From NCBI RefSeq assembly GCF_020400655.1, contig NZ_JAINRC010000025.1, positions 52,284 through 116,283 on the forward strand: DNA of 64,000 bases, read 5' to 3'. Position 1 is the first letter of the stretch. Each line of letters opens with the position of its first letter. Both the position numbers and the translations under genes were made by a program. The notes under the pieces were generated by a model. The model worked only from the letters and a program-made list of their open reading frames with translations. It had not been told where the DNA came from and searched no databases. Source of the DNA: Streptomyces spinosus (GTDB taxonomy: Bacteria > Actinomycetota > Actinomycetes > Streptomycetales > Streptomycetaceae). This document shows, in pieces, positions 42,872-51,862 of the stretch.

Positions 42872-43848
42872 CCGCACCTGACCCGCTGACGGTCCTCGCC
42901 ATCGACGCGGGCAACAGCAAGACCGACGTGGCCGTGGTCACCGCCGCCGGCGAGGTGCTGGCCACGGCGCGCGGCGGTGGTTTCCGGCCGCCGGCCGTGG
43001 GCGTGGCCGCCGCGCTGGACGCGCTGGCGGAACCGGTGGCCCGGGCGTTCGCGGACGCCGGGGTCACCTCCGTCGGCCACGTCTCGGCCTGCCTCGCCAA
43101 CGCCGATCTGCCGGTGGAGGAGGAGCGGTTGGCGGCCGCGCTGCACGCGCGCGGGTGGGGCGCTTCGGTGGAGGTCCGCAACGACACCTTCGCGATCCTG
43201 CGCGCGGGCGTCGCCGAGCCGCGCGGGGTGGCGGTGGTGTGCGGCGCGGGCATCAACTGCGTGGGCATGCGGCCCGACGGCCGTACCGCCCGCTTCCCGG
43301 CCATCGGCCGCATCTCCGGCGACTGGGGCGGCGGCTGGGGCCTGGCGGAGGAGGCCCTGTGGCACGCGGCCCGCGCGGAGGACGGGCGCGGCGGACCGAC
43401 CTCGCTGGCCCGCACCCTGCCCGCGCACTTCGGCCTGCCGACCATGTACGCCCTCATCGAGGCGCTGCACCTGGAGCACCTGGACCAGGACCGCCGGCAC
43501 GAGCTGACCCCGGTGCTGTTCGCCACGGCGGCGGACGGCGACCCGGTGGCCCGGGCGATCGTCACCCGGCTCGCGGAGGAGGTCACGGTGATGGCCACGG
43601 TCGCCCTGACCCGGCTGGACCTGCTGGAGGAGGAGACCCCGGTGCTGCTCGGCGGCAGCGTCCTCACCGCCGGCCACCCGCAGCTGAACGACACCGTCCG
43701 CACCCTGCTCGCGGCCCGCGCCCCCAAGGCCGACGTCCGCGTGGTGACCGCCAGCCCGGTCCTGGGGGCGGTCCTGCTGGGCCTGGACCGGGTGGGGGCG
43801 GACGCGGGGGCCCGGGAGCGGGCGCGGGGGCACTGGGAGGCGGGCTGA
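42862..43848 (+). CDS. BadF/BcrA-type sugar kinase (N-acetylglucosamine kinase-like)
   Basis: 328 residues of the ASKHA fold. PHOSPHATE1 is LAIDAGNSKTDVAVV, a second motif is VRNDTFAILRAG, the adenosine part is VVCGAGINCVGM, then ISGDWGGGWGLAEEAL. This resembles eukaryotic NAGK and bacterial BadF-family sugar kinases. It starts with GTG 42862 inside the glycosidase gene, so the two are tightly coupled. It would phosphorylate the imported glycoside or the released sugar. Confidence 0.88.
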   Translation: MGLTAPDPLTVLAIDAGNSKTDVAVVTAAGEVLATARGGGFRPPAVGVAAALDALAEPVARAFADAGVTSVGHVSACLANADLPVEEERLAAALHARGWGASVEVRNDTFAILRAGVAEPRGVAVVCGAGINCVGMRPDGRTARFPAIGRISGDWGGGWGLAEEALWHAARAEDGRGGPTSLARTLPAHFGLPTMYALIEALHLEHLDQDRRHELTPVLFATAADGDPVARAIVTRLAEEVTVMATVALTRLDLLEEETPVLLGGSVLTAGHPQLNDTVRTLLAARAPKADVRVVTASPVLGAVLLGLDRVGADAGARERARGHWEAG

Positions 43849-43920
43849 TCCCGGGTCGTCCCCGGCGCGGAGCGGGGCAACAATGTGACCAGAGGGGCGG
43901 AGCCGACTTCGGGAGGCGTC

Positions 43921-45375
43921 ATGAGCACATCAGCCGAGCCGAGAGTGTCCGGTCTCGAGGTCCGGTCCATCGACTACGTCCCGCTGGACGAGCGGCACGG
44001 CAAGCTCTGGCACCTGGGCCCGCTGTGGTTCATGTCCAACGCGCAGATCGCCACCCTGGCGGTCGGGCTGGTCAGCATCACCGGGGGCGGCAACCTCCTC
44101 TGGTCACTGCTGGCCATCGTCTCGGGCACCGTGATCGGCACCTTCTTCATGGCCTTCCACTCCGCCCAGGGCCCCCAGCTCGGGCTGCCGCAGATGATCC
44201 AGTCCCGGCCCCAGTTCGGCTACGTCGGCGCGCTGCTGGTGTGGCTGTTCGCCTACGTGCAGTACGCCGGGTTCAACGTCTTCAACAGCATCCTCGCCGC
44301 CGACTCCCTGCACGCAACGCTGCACGGCGGCGTGAAGCTGTGGGTCGTCGTGGTGACCGTGGCCGCGCTCGTCATCGCGCTGGTGGGCTACGACGTCATC
44401 CACAAGGCCGAGCGGATCCTGACGTACACCTTCCTGGTCGTCTTCGGGGTCTTCACCGTGGGCGTCCTGGTCACCCTGCACTACCCGGCGGGCTCCTTCG
44501 ACCTCGGCGGCTTCCGGTGGACGCCGTTCCTCGCGCAGTTCGGCGTGGTCGCGGGCTACCAGATCAGCTGGGCCATCTACGTCTCCGACTACTCCCGCTA
44601 CCTCCCCCCGGACGTGACCGTCCGCAAGACCTTCTACTGGACCTACTTCGGCTCCGCGCTGGGCGGCGTCTGGCTGATGGTGCTCGGGGCGCTGCTGGCG
44701 GCCTGGGCGGGCCCGGGGACCTTCCAGACGATCCCGGCGATCGATGCCGCGGGCGACAAGGTGTTCACCGGGTTCGGCGCCGTCGTGCTGCTGTTCTCGG
44801 CCCTCGGCCTGGTCTCGGTGACCGCGCTGAACATGTACGGCGGGTCCCTCACCCTCATCAGCGCCATCGACTCGTTCCAGCGGGTCCGGCCGACGCTCGC
44901 CGTACGGCTGGTCACCCTGGGCCTCACCGCGGCGCTCTCCCTGGTCGGCGCGCTGGCCGCGACGTCGAACTTCCTGGCGAACTTCGAGAACTTCCTGCTC
45001 CTGGTGCTCTACCTGTTCATCCCGTGGACCGCGGTGAACCTCATGGACTACTACGTGGTGCGCCGCGGGCACTACGCCATCGCCGAGATCTTCAACCCGC
45101 ACGGGATCTACGGCCGCTGGGGCCTGCACGGCATCACCGCCTACCTCGTCGGCTTCGCCGCGATGGTCCCGTTCTTCTCCGTCGGCACCCTGTTCACCGG
45201 TCCCGCCGCGAGGGCGCTGGGCGGCGCCGACATCTCCCTCTTCGTCGGCCTCCCCGTCAGCGCCCTGCTGTACTGGTGGCTGACCCGCTCGATCGACGTG
45301 GCGGCGGAGACCCGGCTGGCGGTGGCGGAGGCGGCGGCCCTGGAACAGGCCGCACACGAGCACCGCGAGCCGTGA
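43921..45375 (+). CDS. NCS1-family cytosine/purine permease
   Basis: 484 residues with twelve TM helices. N-terminal signature: GLEVRSIDYVPLDERHG, then WFMSNAQIATLAVGL. Later: GYQISWAIYVSDYSRYLP and NLMDYYVVRRGHY, both diagnostic for nucleobase-cation symporters. The substrate could be cytosine, purine, allantoin or a vitamin precursor. GGGAGG precedes ATG. It stands alone 72 bp after the sugar operon and is probably separately transcribed. A hairpin follows. Confidence 0.92.
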   Translation: MSTSAEPRVSGLEVRSIDYVPLDERHGKLWHLGPLWFMSNAQIATLAVGLVSITGGGNLLWSLLAIVSGTVIGTFFMAFHSAQGPQLGLPQMIQSRPQFGYVGALLVWLFAYVQYAGFNVFNSILAADSLHATLHGGVKLWVVVVTVAALVIALVGYDVIHKAERILTYTFLVVFGVFTVGVLVTLHYPAGSFDLGGFRWTPFLAQFGVVAGYQISWAIYVSDYSRYLPPDVTVRKTFYWTYFGSALGGVWLMVLGALLAAWAGPGTFQTIPAIDAAGDKVFTGFGAVVLLFSALGLVSVTALNMYGGSLTLISAIDSFQRVRPTLAVRLVTLGLTAALSLVGALAATSNFLANFENFLLLVLYLFIPWTAVNLMDYYVVRRGHYAIAEIFNPHGIYGRWGLHGITAYLVGFAAMVPFFSVGTLFTGPAARALGGADISLFVGLPVSALLYWWLTRSIDVAAETRLAVAEAAALEQAAHEHREP

Positions 45376-45399
45376 GGCCGTCCCCCGCCGGCCCGCCTC

Positions 45400-45419
45400 A
45401 CGGGGAACCGATCCCCCGT
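45400..45419 (+). terminator. Weak hairpin after the NCS1 permease
   Basis: ACGGGG (45400-45405) pairs with CCCCGT (45414-45419), loop 8 nt, 24 bp past the stop. The remaining 150 bp up to 45572 hold the PknG-locus promoter region; no convincing promoter could be picked. Confidence 0.4.
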
Positions 45420-45571
45420 CACCCGCGTGTTCCAGCACGGGGGGTGGTGCGTCCGCCGGTACGCGCCCCCGGGCGCGCTGCGATCGGATCAAGATCCAGT
45501 GAAGGCCGGTGCGCGATGCCGGTGCGGGCGGTGATACTGGGCGGCGTACGGATGACCATGGGGGAGGTCGA

Positions 45572-47020
45572 GTGACACACCCGCCGAAGAGCAGCGCCGC
45601 GCCACCGCGCGCCGGGTCCGCCGGCGCGGCCGGTGTCCCCGCCGTCCCCGCCCAGCCCGGGCCGCCCGGGCTCCCCGCGGCCGCCGGCCCGGGGGTGCCG
45701 CCCGCGCGCCGGACCGCCTTCGCCGAGGGCGCCGAGCGGCTGCGGGCCGCCGCGACGACCGAGCCGGGGCGGTTGCGGATCATCGGTGCGGTCCTGGCGC
45801 TGCTGGTCGTCGCGTTCGGGGCGGCCACCGCCTGGCAGACCAGTACCCGCTCGGCCGCCGCCGACGACGTGCTGCACCGCAGCCAGCCGCTCAGTTACGG
45901 CGCGGCCGGCATCTACCGGTCGCTGGCCGACGCCAACACCGCGGCCTCCAGCGGGTTCCTGGCGGGCGGTCAGGAGAACGCGCGGTCCAGGGACCTGTAC
46001 GAGAAGGACATCCGCAGCGCCGCCGCCGGGCTCGTCACCGCCGCCGCCAACGCCGAGCCGGGCTCCGCGTCCGAGGAGACCATCGCCGGGCTGAACCGGC
46101 TGCTGCCCGAGTACAAGGGCCTCATCGAGCGGGCCCGGACGTACAACCGGCAGGGCTATCCGGTCGGCGGCGCCTATCTGCGCTACGCCAACGAGAAGAT
46201 GCAGAAGGAGATGCTCCCGGCGGCGGAGGACCTCTACACCACGGAGAACCGGCGGCTCGACGCGGACTACGCGGACGCCACGCCGTACCCGTGGGTCGCC
46301 ATCGGGCTCGGGCTGCTCGCGCTGGCCGCGCTCGGCTGGGCCCAGCACCGCACGTACCGGCGCACCCACCGCGTCCTCAACCACGGCCTGGTCGCCGCCA
46401 GCGCCGCGACGGCCGTCGCCCTGCTGTGGCTGGTCGTGGGCCACATGGTCGCCCGGTCGGGGCTCGACGGCTCCTACGAGCACGGCATCCGCTCGCTCAA
46501 CGTGCTCCACGACGCCCGGATCGCCTCCCTGAAGGCCCGCGGCAACGAGAACCTCAGCCTGGTGGCGCGCGGCGCCGAGACGGTCACGGTCGACGGCACG
46601 ACATACGACGCCTACTACCGCGCCTTCGACAAGGACATCGCCGTGCTCGGCAAGGGGCTGACCGAGGCCGCGCGGCTCGCCGACGACCAGGGGGGCACCG
46701 CCCCGGTCGAGGCGGCCGAGGCCGACATGGCGGTGTGGAAGCAGCGCCACGCCACGGCCCGCGCCGAGGACGAGAACGGCAACTACCAGCAGGCGCTGGA
46801 CAAGGTGATCGGCGCGAAGGGCGCGACCGCCGAGTGCTTCGACGGCGTCGACCGCAGTCTGGCCCGGGCCATCGCCCACGAGCGGGCCGAGTTCCAGCGG
46901 GCGGCCGGGGACGGGCGCGACGCCATGACCGGGCTGCCGGAGGGCGCCGCCGTGCTCGCCGTGCTGGGCGCGGCGGGCGCCGTCGCCGGCATCGGCCGCA
47001 GACTTTCGGAGTACCGGTGA
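45572..47020 (+). CDS. Four-helix membrane protein, GlnX-like sensor of the PknG pathway
   Basis: 482 residues. A Pro/Ala-rich cytoplasmic start, TM1 (69-87), an outer helical domain of about 150 residues, TM2 (240-257), a short loop, TM3 (273-292), a second outer helical domain of 160 residues, and TM4 (456-474). In mycobacteria and corynebacteria GlnX has this layout and relays amino-acid signals from GlnH to PknG; the identification rests on topology and gene order. GTG 45572 follows GGGGGAGG. Confidence 0.8.
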   Translation: MTHPPKSSAAPPRAGSAGAAGVPAVPAQPGPPGLPAAAGPGVPPARRTAFAEGAERLRAAATTEPGRLRIIGAVLALLVVAFGAATAWQTSTRSAAADDVLHRSQPLSYGAAGIYRSLADANTAASSGFLAGGQENARSRDLYEKDIRSAAAGLVTAAANAEPGSASEETIAGLNRLLPEYKGLIERARTYNRQGYPVGGAYLRYANEKMQKEMLPAAEDLYTTENRRLDADYADATPYPWVAIGLGLLALAALGWAQHRTYRRTHRVLNHGLVAASAATAVALLWLVVGHMVARSGLDGSYEHGIRSLNVLHDARIASLKARGNENLSLVARGAETVTVDGTTYDAYYRAFDKDIAVLGKGLTEAARLADDQGGTAPVEAAEADMAVWKQRHATARAEDENGNYQQALDKVIGAKGATAECFDGVDRSLARAIAHERAEFQRAAGDGRDAMTGLPEGAAVLAVLGAAGAVAGIGRRLSEYR

Positions 47021-47034
47021 CAGGGGGCAAGGCG

Positions 47035-48066
47035 ATGGACGTGAGCCGTGCGCGGTCCGCCCTGCGGGGCTGGGGCGGGGTCGCGGCGATGGCGGTGCTG
47101 TGCGCGCTGGCGCTGGCGTTCGTCCTGCTGCTGCCGTGCACCCAGCGGACCCCCGACGGCCCGCGGCACACCGCGCAGAAGACCGCCACCGGCGTCCAGG
47201 CCCGCGCCGACGACTGCGTGGACGCCGAGGCGCACGAGCGGACGCCGGCGCCGTCCGGCGCGGACGGCCCGACGATCGACGCGATCAAGGCACGCACGGG
47301 AGCCAAGCGGAAGCTGATCGTCGGCGTCGACCAGAACAGCTACCGCTGGGGCTACCGCAACCCCAACACCGAGGGCGCCCGGCTGGAGGGCTTCGACATC
47401 GACCTCGTCCACCGGATCGCCGAGGACATCCTCGGTGACCCGGACGCGGTGCAGTTCAAGGCCATACCGACCAACCAGCGCATCCCGGCGATCGAGGACG
47501 GACGCGTGGACATGGTCGTCCGCACCATGACGATCACCTGTGACCGGCTGAAGCAGGTCGCCTTCTCCGCGCCCTACTTCAAGACCGGCCAGCAGGTCCT
47601 CGCCCCCAAGTCCTCCCCGATCACGGGCTACGACGACTCGCTGGCACACAAGAAGGTGTGCACGGCGGCCGGTTCGACCGCCCTCGCCAAGCTGGAGGCC
47701 GACAGGAAGGACGGCCGGCTGCCCGCCACCACCGACCTGTCCACCACCGTGCCGAACCAGCTGGACTGCCTGGTCCGGCTGCAACTCGGTGAGGTCGACG
47801 CGGTGGTGACCGACGGCGCGCTCGCCGCCAGCCAGGCCGCGCAGGACCCGACCGTCGCACTGAAGGGCGAGCCGTTCACGACCGAGTACTACGGCGTGGC
47901 GATGAAGAAGGACGCCGGCGATCTGGTACGCCGGGTCAACCGTGTTCTGGTGGACTACCGCGCGCACGGCTGGCAGACGTCGTACGACGACTGGCTGTCG
48001 GCGACACTGGGCAAGGATTCGGCCGCGTCGAAGCCGCCCGCGCCGCGGTACCGGCAGGGCAGTTGA
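47035..48066 (+). CDS. glnH: GlnH-like amino-acid-binding protein
   Basis: 343 residues. It has an N-terminal TM/anchor ending LLLPC (Cys35, an imperfect lipobox because of the Pro). The family 3 binding fold follows: KLIVGVDQNSYRWGYRNP, LEGFDIDLVHRIAEDI, FKAIPTNQRIPAIEDGRVDM and VVRTMTITCDRLKQVAFSAP. Mycobacterial GlnH binds aspartate/glutamate-type ligands. No permease or ATPase is adjacent, supporting a sensing role. ATG 47035 is chosen over GTG 47017 because GGGGG lies 7 nt upstream. Confidence 0.88.
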   Translation: MDVSRARSALRGWGGVAAMAVLCALALAFVLLLPCTQRTPDGPRHTAQKTATGVQARADDCVDAEAHERTPAPSGADGPTIDAIKARTGAKRKLIVGVDQNSYRWGYRNPNTEGARLEGFDIDLVHRIAEDILGDPDAVQFKAIPTNQRIPAIEDGRVDMVVRTMTITCDRLKQVAFSAPYFKTGQQVLAPKSSPITGYDDSLAHKKVCTAAGSTALAKLEADRKDGRLPATTDLSTTVPNQLDCLVRLQLGEVDAVVTDGALAASQAAQDPTVALKGEPFTTEYYGVAMKKDAGDLVRRVNRVLVDYRAHGWQTSYDDWLSATLGKDSAASKPPAPRYRQGS

Positions 48067-48107
48067 GCCGGACCCGACCCGAACAGACAGCAAGCGAGAG
48101 GTGATCG

Positions 48108-49388
48108 ATGGGCGTCACGGACCCCGCCGGGCCGGTGATGGACCGGGACGAGGTGGACCGTGCGCTGGCGCGGCTCGGCCAGGAGCACGAGGCGATCGAG
48201 ACCTCGCTGCTGGCCCTCCAGGACCACGCGGGCCGCAGACTCCTCGAAGGCGCGCGCCTGACGGGTGTCACCCAGGAACGCTGGCAGGCCACGGAGACGC
48301 GGATCACCCGGCTGTGGGCGTACTTCGACGCCTACACGGCCGCGCTGCGCGGCGCCCGCGAGATCCGCGCCCGGCGCCGCTGGTCCAGCCGGGAGGACCT
48401 CGCGGAGCTGACCGGGCTGCTGCGCGGGGAGTCCGTGACCGTCCCCGGCGGCGAGAACGGCAGACTGAGCGAGACGTTCTCGCTGTCCGCGCTGGTGGAC
48501 CGGATGAACGAGCTGTACGCGACGAGCCTGGACATGATCGTCGCCGCCGACGCGGTCTGGTCGGCGCTGCCCGCGCGGATCGATTTACTCGCCGCGGAAC
48601 TCCAGCGCACCCGGCAGCTCGCCCACTCGGTCGGGGTGCGCCCCGGCGAGCACCCGGCCGGTGACGACCTGGAGCGGATCACCCGCACGCTGACCCTGCT
48701 GCGTGAGGACGTCGTCTCGGACCCGCTCGCCTTCTGGGTGCCGGCCGAGGGCAGCTCGGCGCCCGGCGGCGGACGCCCGGACACGACGGTGTACGACCGT
48801 GAGGCGCGTGCCCTGGACGACGTGCGCCGGGAGATCGACGCGGTGCTCACGGTCCGGCAGGACGCGGAGGCGCGGCTGATCCGGCTGCGGGACGTGCTCT
48901 CGCGCGCGGACCGCACCCTGGCCGAGGCGCGGACCGCGCGCGGCGAGGTGCTGGCGAAGATCGCCGCGACCGAGGTGCCGGTGGTGAGCGGACCGCCGAC
49001 CGCGCTCCAGGAGCAGCTGGCCACCGCGGCCGAGTACCGCAGGCAGGCCCAGTGGCACCGGCTCTCCCCGCTGCTGGAGTCGCTGGAGGAGAAGGCGGAG
49101 GACGAACTGCTGCGCGCCCGCGAGTCGTTGACCGCGGTCACCGCGCCGCTCGCGGTCCGCGCCGAGCTGCGCGGCCGGCTCGACGCGTACAAGGCGAAGG
49201 TCGCCCGGCACGGTCTCGCGGAGGACCCGCTGCTGGTCGAGCGGTACGACGCGGCCCGCCGCATGCTGTGGAGCGCGCCCTGCGACCTGCGCGTGGCGGA
49301 GCAGGCCGTGCTGCGCTACCAGCAGGCGGTGGCGGAACTGCTCGGCGGCGCGAGCGCACCGCAGGACCGTAAGGGGGACGAGTCATGA
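48108..49388 (+). CDS. Helical (coiled-coil) cytoplasmic protein with a TTA codon
   Basis: 426 residues, nearly all helix with heptad-like Leu spacing (DEVDRALARLGQEHEAIETS; VRREIDAVLTVRQDAEARL; SLEEKAEDELLRARESL). No TM, signal or catalytic motif; not recognised. Codon 160 is TTA (48585-48587), the only in-frame TTA I found in the window, so translation should depend on the bldA tRNA. Its stop overlaps the PknG start (ATGA), so it may affect kinase output. Possibly a scaffold linking GlnX/GlnH to PknG. Confidence 0.75.
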   Translation: MGVTDPAGPVMDRDEVDRALARLGQEHEAIETSLLALQDHAGRRLLEGARLTGVTQERWQATETRITRLWAYFDAYTAALRGAREIRARRRWSSREDLAELTGLLRGESVTVPGGENGRLSETFSLSALVDRMNELYATSLDMIVAADAVWSALPARIDLLAAELQRTRQLAHSVGVRPGEHPAGDDLERITRTLTLLREDVVSDPLAFWVPAEGSSAPGGGRPDTTVYDREARALDDVRREIDAVLTVRQDAEARLIRLRDVLSRADRTLAEARTARGEVLAKIAATEVPVVSGPPTALQEQLATAAEYRRQAQWHRLSPLLESLEEKAEDELLRARESLTAVTAPLAVRAELRGRLDAYKAKVARHGLAEDPLLVERYDAARRMLWSAPCDLRVAEQAVLRYQQAVAELLGGASAPQDRKGDES

Positions 49389-51859
49389 GTCAGCCGGGGC
49401 AGAGCTGCCAGCGGCCGGGCTGCGAGGGGACGTACGAGGACGTCGGTGGCGGCGAGCTGTACTGCGACACGTGCGGTCTGGCGCCCGTCGTCTCGGCCGG
49501 GGGTGCCTCCTTCGGGGGAGGCATGGTGGGCTCGCCGCCCACCGGGGTTGCCCGGGGGGCGTCCGACAGCGGCAGTTCCCGCAGTTCGCGCACGACCTCG
49601 CAGTCGTCGAGGTCACGCCGGTCGGTGTCCGGGCGGCTGTCCCGGTCGCTGCCGGGGACGTCCACGGGCCGCTCGGTGTCGGTGCGCAGCTCGGGATCGT
49701 CCTCCGGGGCCTCCTCGCGGGGGCGGCTGGGCGCGGGGCTGGTGTCGGTGCCGCAGGTGCCGCGGCCCGACCCGCGGGCGATGGTGCTGGAGAACCCGGA
49801 GGTGCCGGAGCGCAAGCGGTTCTGCTCGCGGTCGGACTGCGGGGCGCCGGTCGGCCGGGCCCGGGGTGACCGGCCGGGCCGCACGGAAGGTTTCTGCACC
49901 AAGTGCGGGCACCCGTACTCCTTCGTGCCCAAGCTGCGGGCCGGGGACATCGTGCACGGCCAGTACGAGGTCGCGGGCTGTCTGGCGCACGGCGGGCTGG
50001 GCTGGATCTACCTGGCCGTGGACCGCGCCGTCGCCGACCGCTGGGTGGTGCTCAAGGGCCTGCTCGACACCGGCGACCAGGACGCGATGGCCGCGGCGAT
50101 CTCCGAACGGCGGTTCCTCGCGGAGATCGAGCACGCCAACATCGTGCGCATCTACAACTTCGTGGAGCACCTTGACCAGCGCACCGGCTCCCTCGACGGC
50201 TACATCGTCATGGAGTACGTCGGCGGCAAGTCCCTGAAGGAGATCGCCAACGCCCGCCGGGCGCCCGACGGCCGCCGCGACCCGCTGCCGGTGGAGCAGG
50301 CGTGCGCGTACGGCATCGAGGCGCTGGAGGCGCTCGGTCACCTGCACAGCCGGAACCTGCTGTACTGCGACTTCAAGGTCGACAACGCCATCCAGACCGA
50401 GGACCAGCTCAAGCTGATCGACATGGGCGCGGTCCGCCGGATGGACGACGAGGAGTCGGCGATCTACGGCACGGTGGGCTACCAGGCCCCGGAGGTCGCC
50501 GAGACCGGCCCGTCCGTGGCCAGCGACCTCTACACGGTGGCCCGCACGCTCGCCGTGCTGGCCTTCGACTTCCAGGGCTACACCAACGTCTACGCGGACT
50601 CCCTGCCCGACCCCGACACCATCGACGTCTTCCGCCGCTACGAGTCCTTCTACCGGCTCCTGGTGCGCGCCACCGACCCCGACCCGGGCCGCCGGTTCGC
50701 CTCCGCGCAGGAGATGGCCGAGCAGCTGACGGGGGTCCTGCGCGAGGTGGTCTCGCTCCAGACCGGCCGGGCGCGGCCCGCGCTGTCGACGCTGTTCGGG
50801 CCCGAGACCAAGGTCACGGACACGGAGCTGTTCCCCCCGCTGCACGGGGACGTGTCCCGGCTCGGCGCCCGGCCGGTGCGGAAGGCTCCCGCCGCCCCCG
50901 CCCCGCCCCCGCCGGCGCTGGTCCGGCCCGTCGACACGCCGGCCGCCGCGCTCGCCCTGCCGGTCCCGCTGGTCGACCCGAACGACCCCAACGCCGGTTT
51001 CCTCGCGGGTCTGATGGCCTCGGCGCCGGCCGAACTGATGAGCGCGCTCGCAGCGGCACCCGCCCGGACCGTGGAGACCCGGCTGCGGCAGATCCGCGCC
51101 CGGCTGGAGAGCGGCGACCACCAGGGCGCGCTGATGAGCCTGGCCGAGCTGGACGAGGAGCAGCGCGACGACTGGCGGGTGGTGTGGTACCGGGGCGTGG
51201 CCGCGCTGGTCACCGGCGACTTCGAGCAGGCCGCGCTCGCCTTCGACGCGATCTACGACGCCTTTCCCGGCGAGGCCGCGCCCAAGCTGGCGCTCGGCCT
51301 GTGCGCCGAGGTGCTGGGCCAGCTGGACAACGCGGCCGAGTACTACCGCCTGGTGTGGACGACCGACCCGAGCTTCGTGAGCGCCGCGTTCGGGCTCGCG
51401 CGGGTGCAGCTCGCGGCCGGGGACCGGCAGGGCGCCGTGACGACGCTGGAGTCGGTGCCGGAGTCCTCCATCCACTACACGGCCGCCCGGGTCGCCGCCG
51501 TCCGGGCCCGGCTCAGACAGCGGACCGCGAGCGCGGGTGACGTACCGTTCCTGGACGACCTGACGGCCGCCGCCGGTCAGGTCGAGGCACTCCAGGCGTA
51601 CGGCCTGGACCCGGCGCGGCGCGAGCTGCTGTCGGCGGAGGTGCTCGGCTGTGCGCTGGACTGGATACTCTCCGGGAACCAGGGCACCGGGCCCGCCGCC
51701 GGAGGCCGGGTGCTGCTGGGCAGCGGTCTGGACGAGCGGGGCCTCCGCTTCGGCCTGGAGCGCGCCTACCGCACGCTGGCCCGGCTGGCGCCCGGCGGCG
51801 ATGAGAGGATCGAGCTGGTGGAACGGGCCAACCGTTACCGCCCCCGGACGTGGGTGTAG
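49385..51859 (+). CDS. pknG: PknG-type serine/threonine protein kinase with zinc ribbons and TPR domain
   Basis: 824 residues, soluble. An N-terminal zinc ribbon (CQRPGCEGTYED ... LYCDTCG) and a Ser/Arg-rich stretch precede the rubredoxin-like motif typical of PknG (FCSRSDCGAPVG ... FCTKCGHPYSF). In the kinase domain the Gly loop reads LAHGGLGWIYLA, the Lys is in VVLKGLL, the catalytic loop is YCDFKVDN (Asp329, no HRD His, as in PknG), the DFG-equivalent is IDMGAV and the APE is YQAPEV. The C-terminal half is TPR-like (NAAEYYRLVWTTDPSFVSAA). Known PknG controls 2-oxoglutarate metabolism through an FHA protein. Confidence 0.93.
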   Translation: MSQPGQSCQRPGCEGTYEDVGGGELYCDTCGLAPVVSAGGASFGGGMVGSPPTGVARGASDSGSSRSSRTTSQSSRSRRSVSGRLSRSLPGTSTGRSVSVRSSGSSSGASSRGRLGAGLVSVPQVPRPDPRAMVLENPEVPERKRFCSRSDCGAPVGRARGDRPGRTEGFCTKCGHPYSFVPKLRAGDIVHGQYEVAGCLAHGGLGWIYLAVDRAVADRWVVLKGLLDTGDQDAMAAAISERRFLAEIEHANIVRIYNFVEHLDQRTGSLDGYIVMEYVGGKSLKEIANARRAPDGRRDPLPVEQACAYGIEALEALGHLHSRNLLYCDFKVDNAIQTEDQLKLIDMGAVRRMDDEESAIYGTVGYQAPEVAETGPSVASDLYTVARTLAVLAFDFQGYTNVYADSLPDPDTIDVFRRYESFYRLLVRATDPDPGRRFASAQEMAEQLTGVLREVVSLQTGRARPALSTLFGPETKVTDTELFPPLHGDVSRLGARPVRKAPAAPAPPPPALVRPVDTPAAALALPVPLVDPNDPNAGFLAGLMASAPAELMSALAAAPARTVETRLRQIRARLESGDHQGALMSLAELDEEQRDDWRVVWYRGVAALVTGDFEQAALAFDAIYDAFPGEAAPKLALGLCAEVLGQLDNAAEYYRLVWTTDPSFVSAAFGLARVQLAAGDRQGAVTTLESVPESSIHYTAARVAAVRARLRQRTASAGDVPFLDDLTAAAGQVEALQAYGLDPARRELLSAEVLGCALDWILSGNQGTGPAAGGRVLLGSGLDERGLRFGLERAYRTLARLAPGGDERIELVERANRYRPRTWV

Positions 51860-51862
51860 TCG

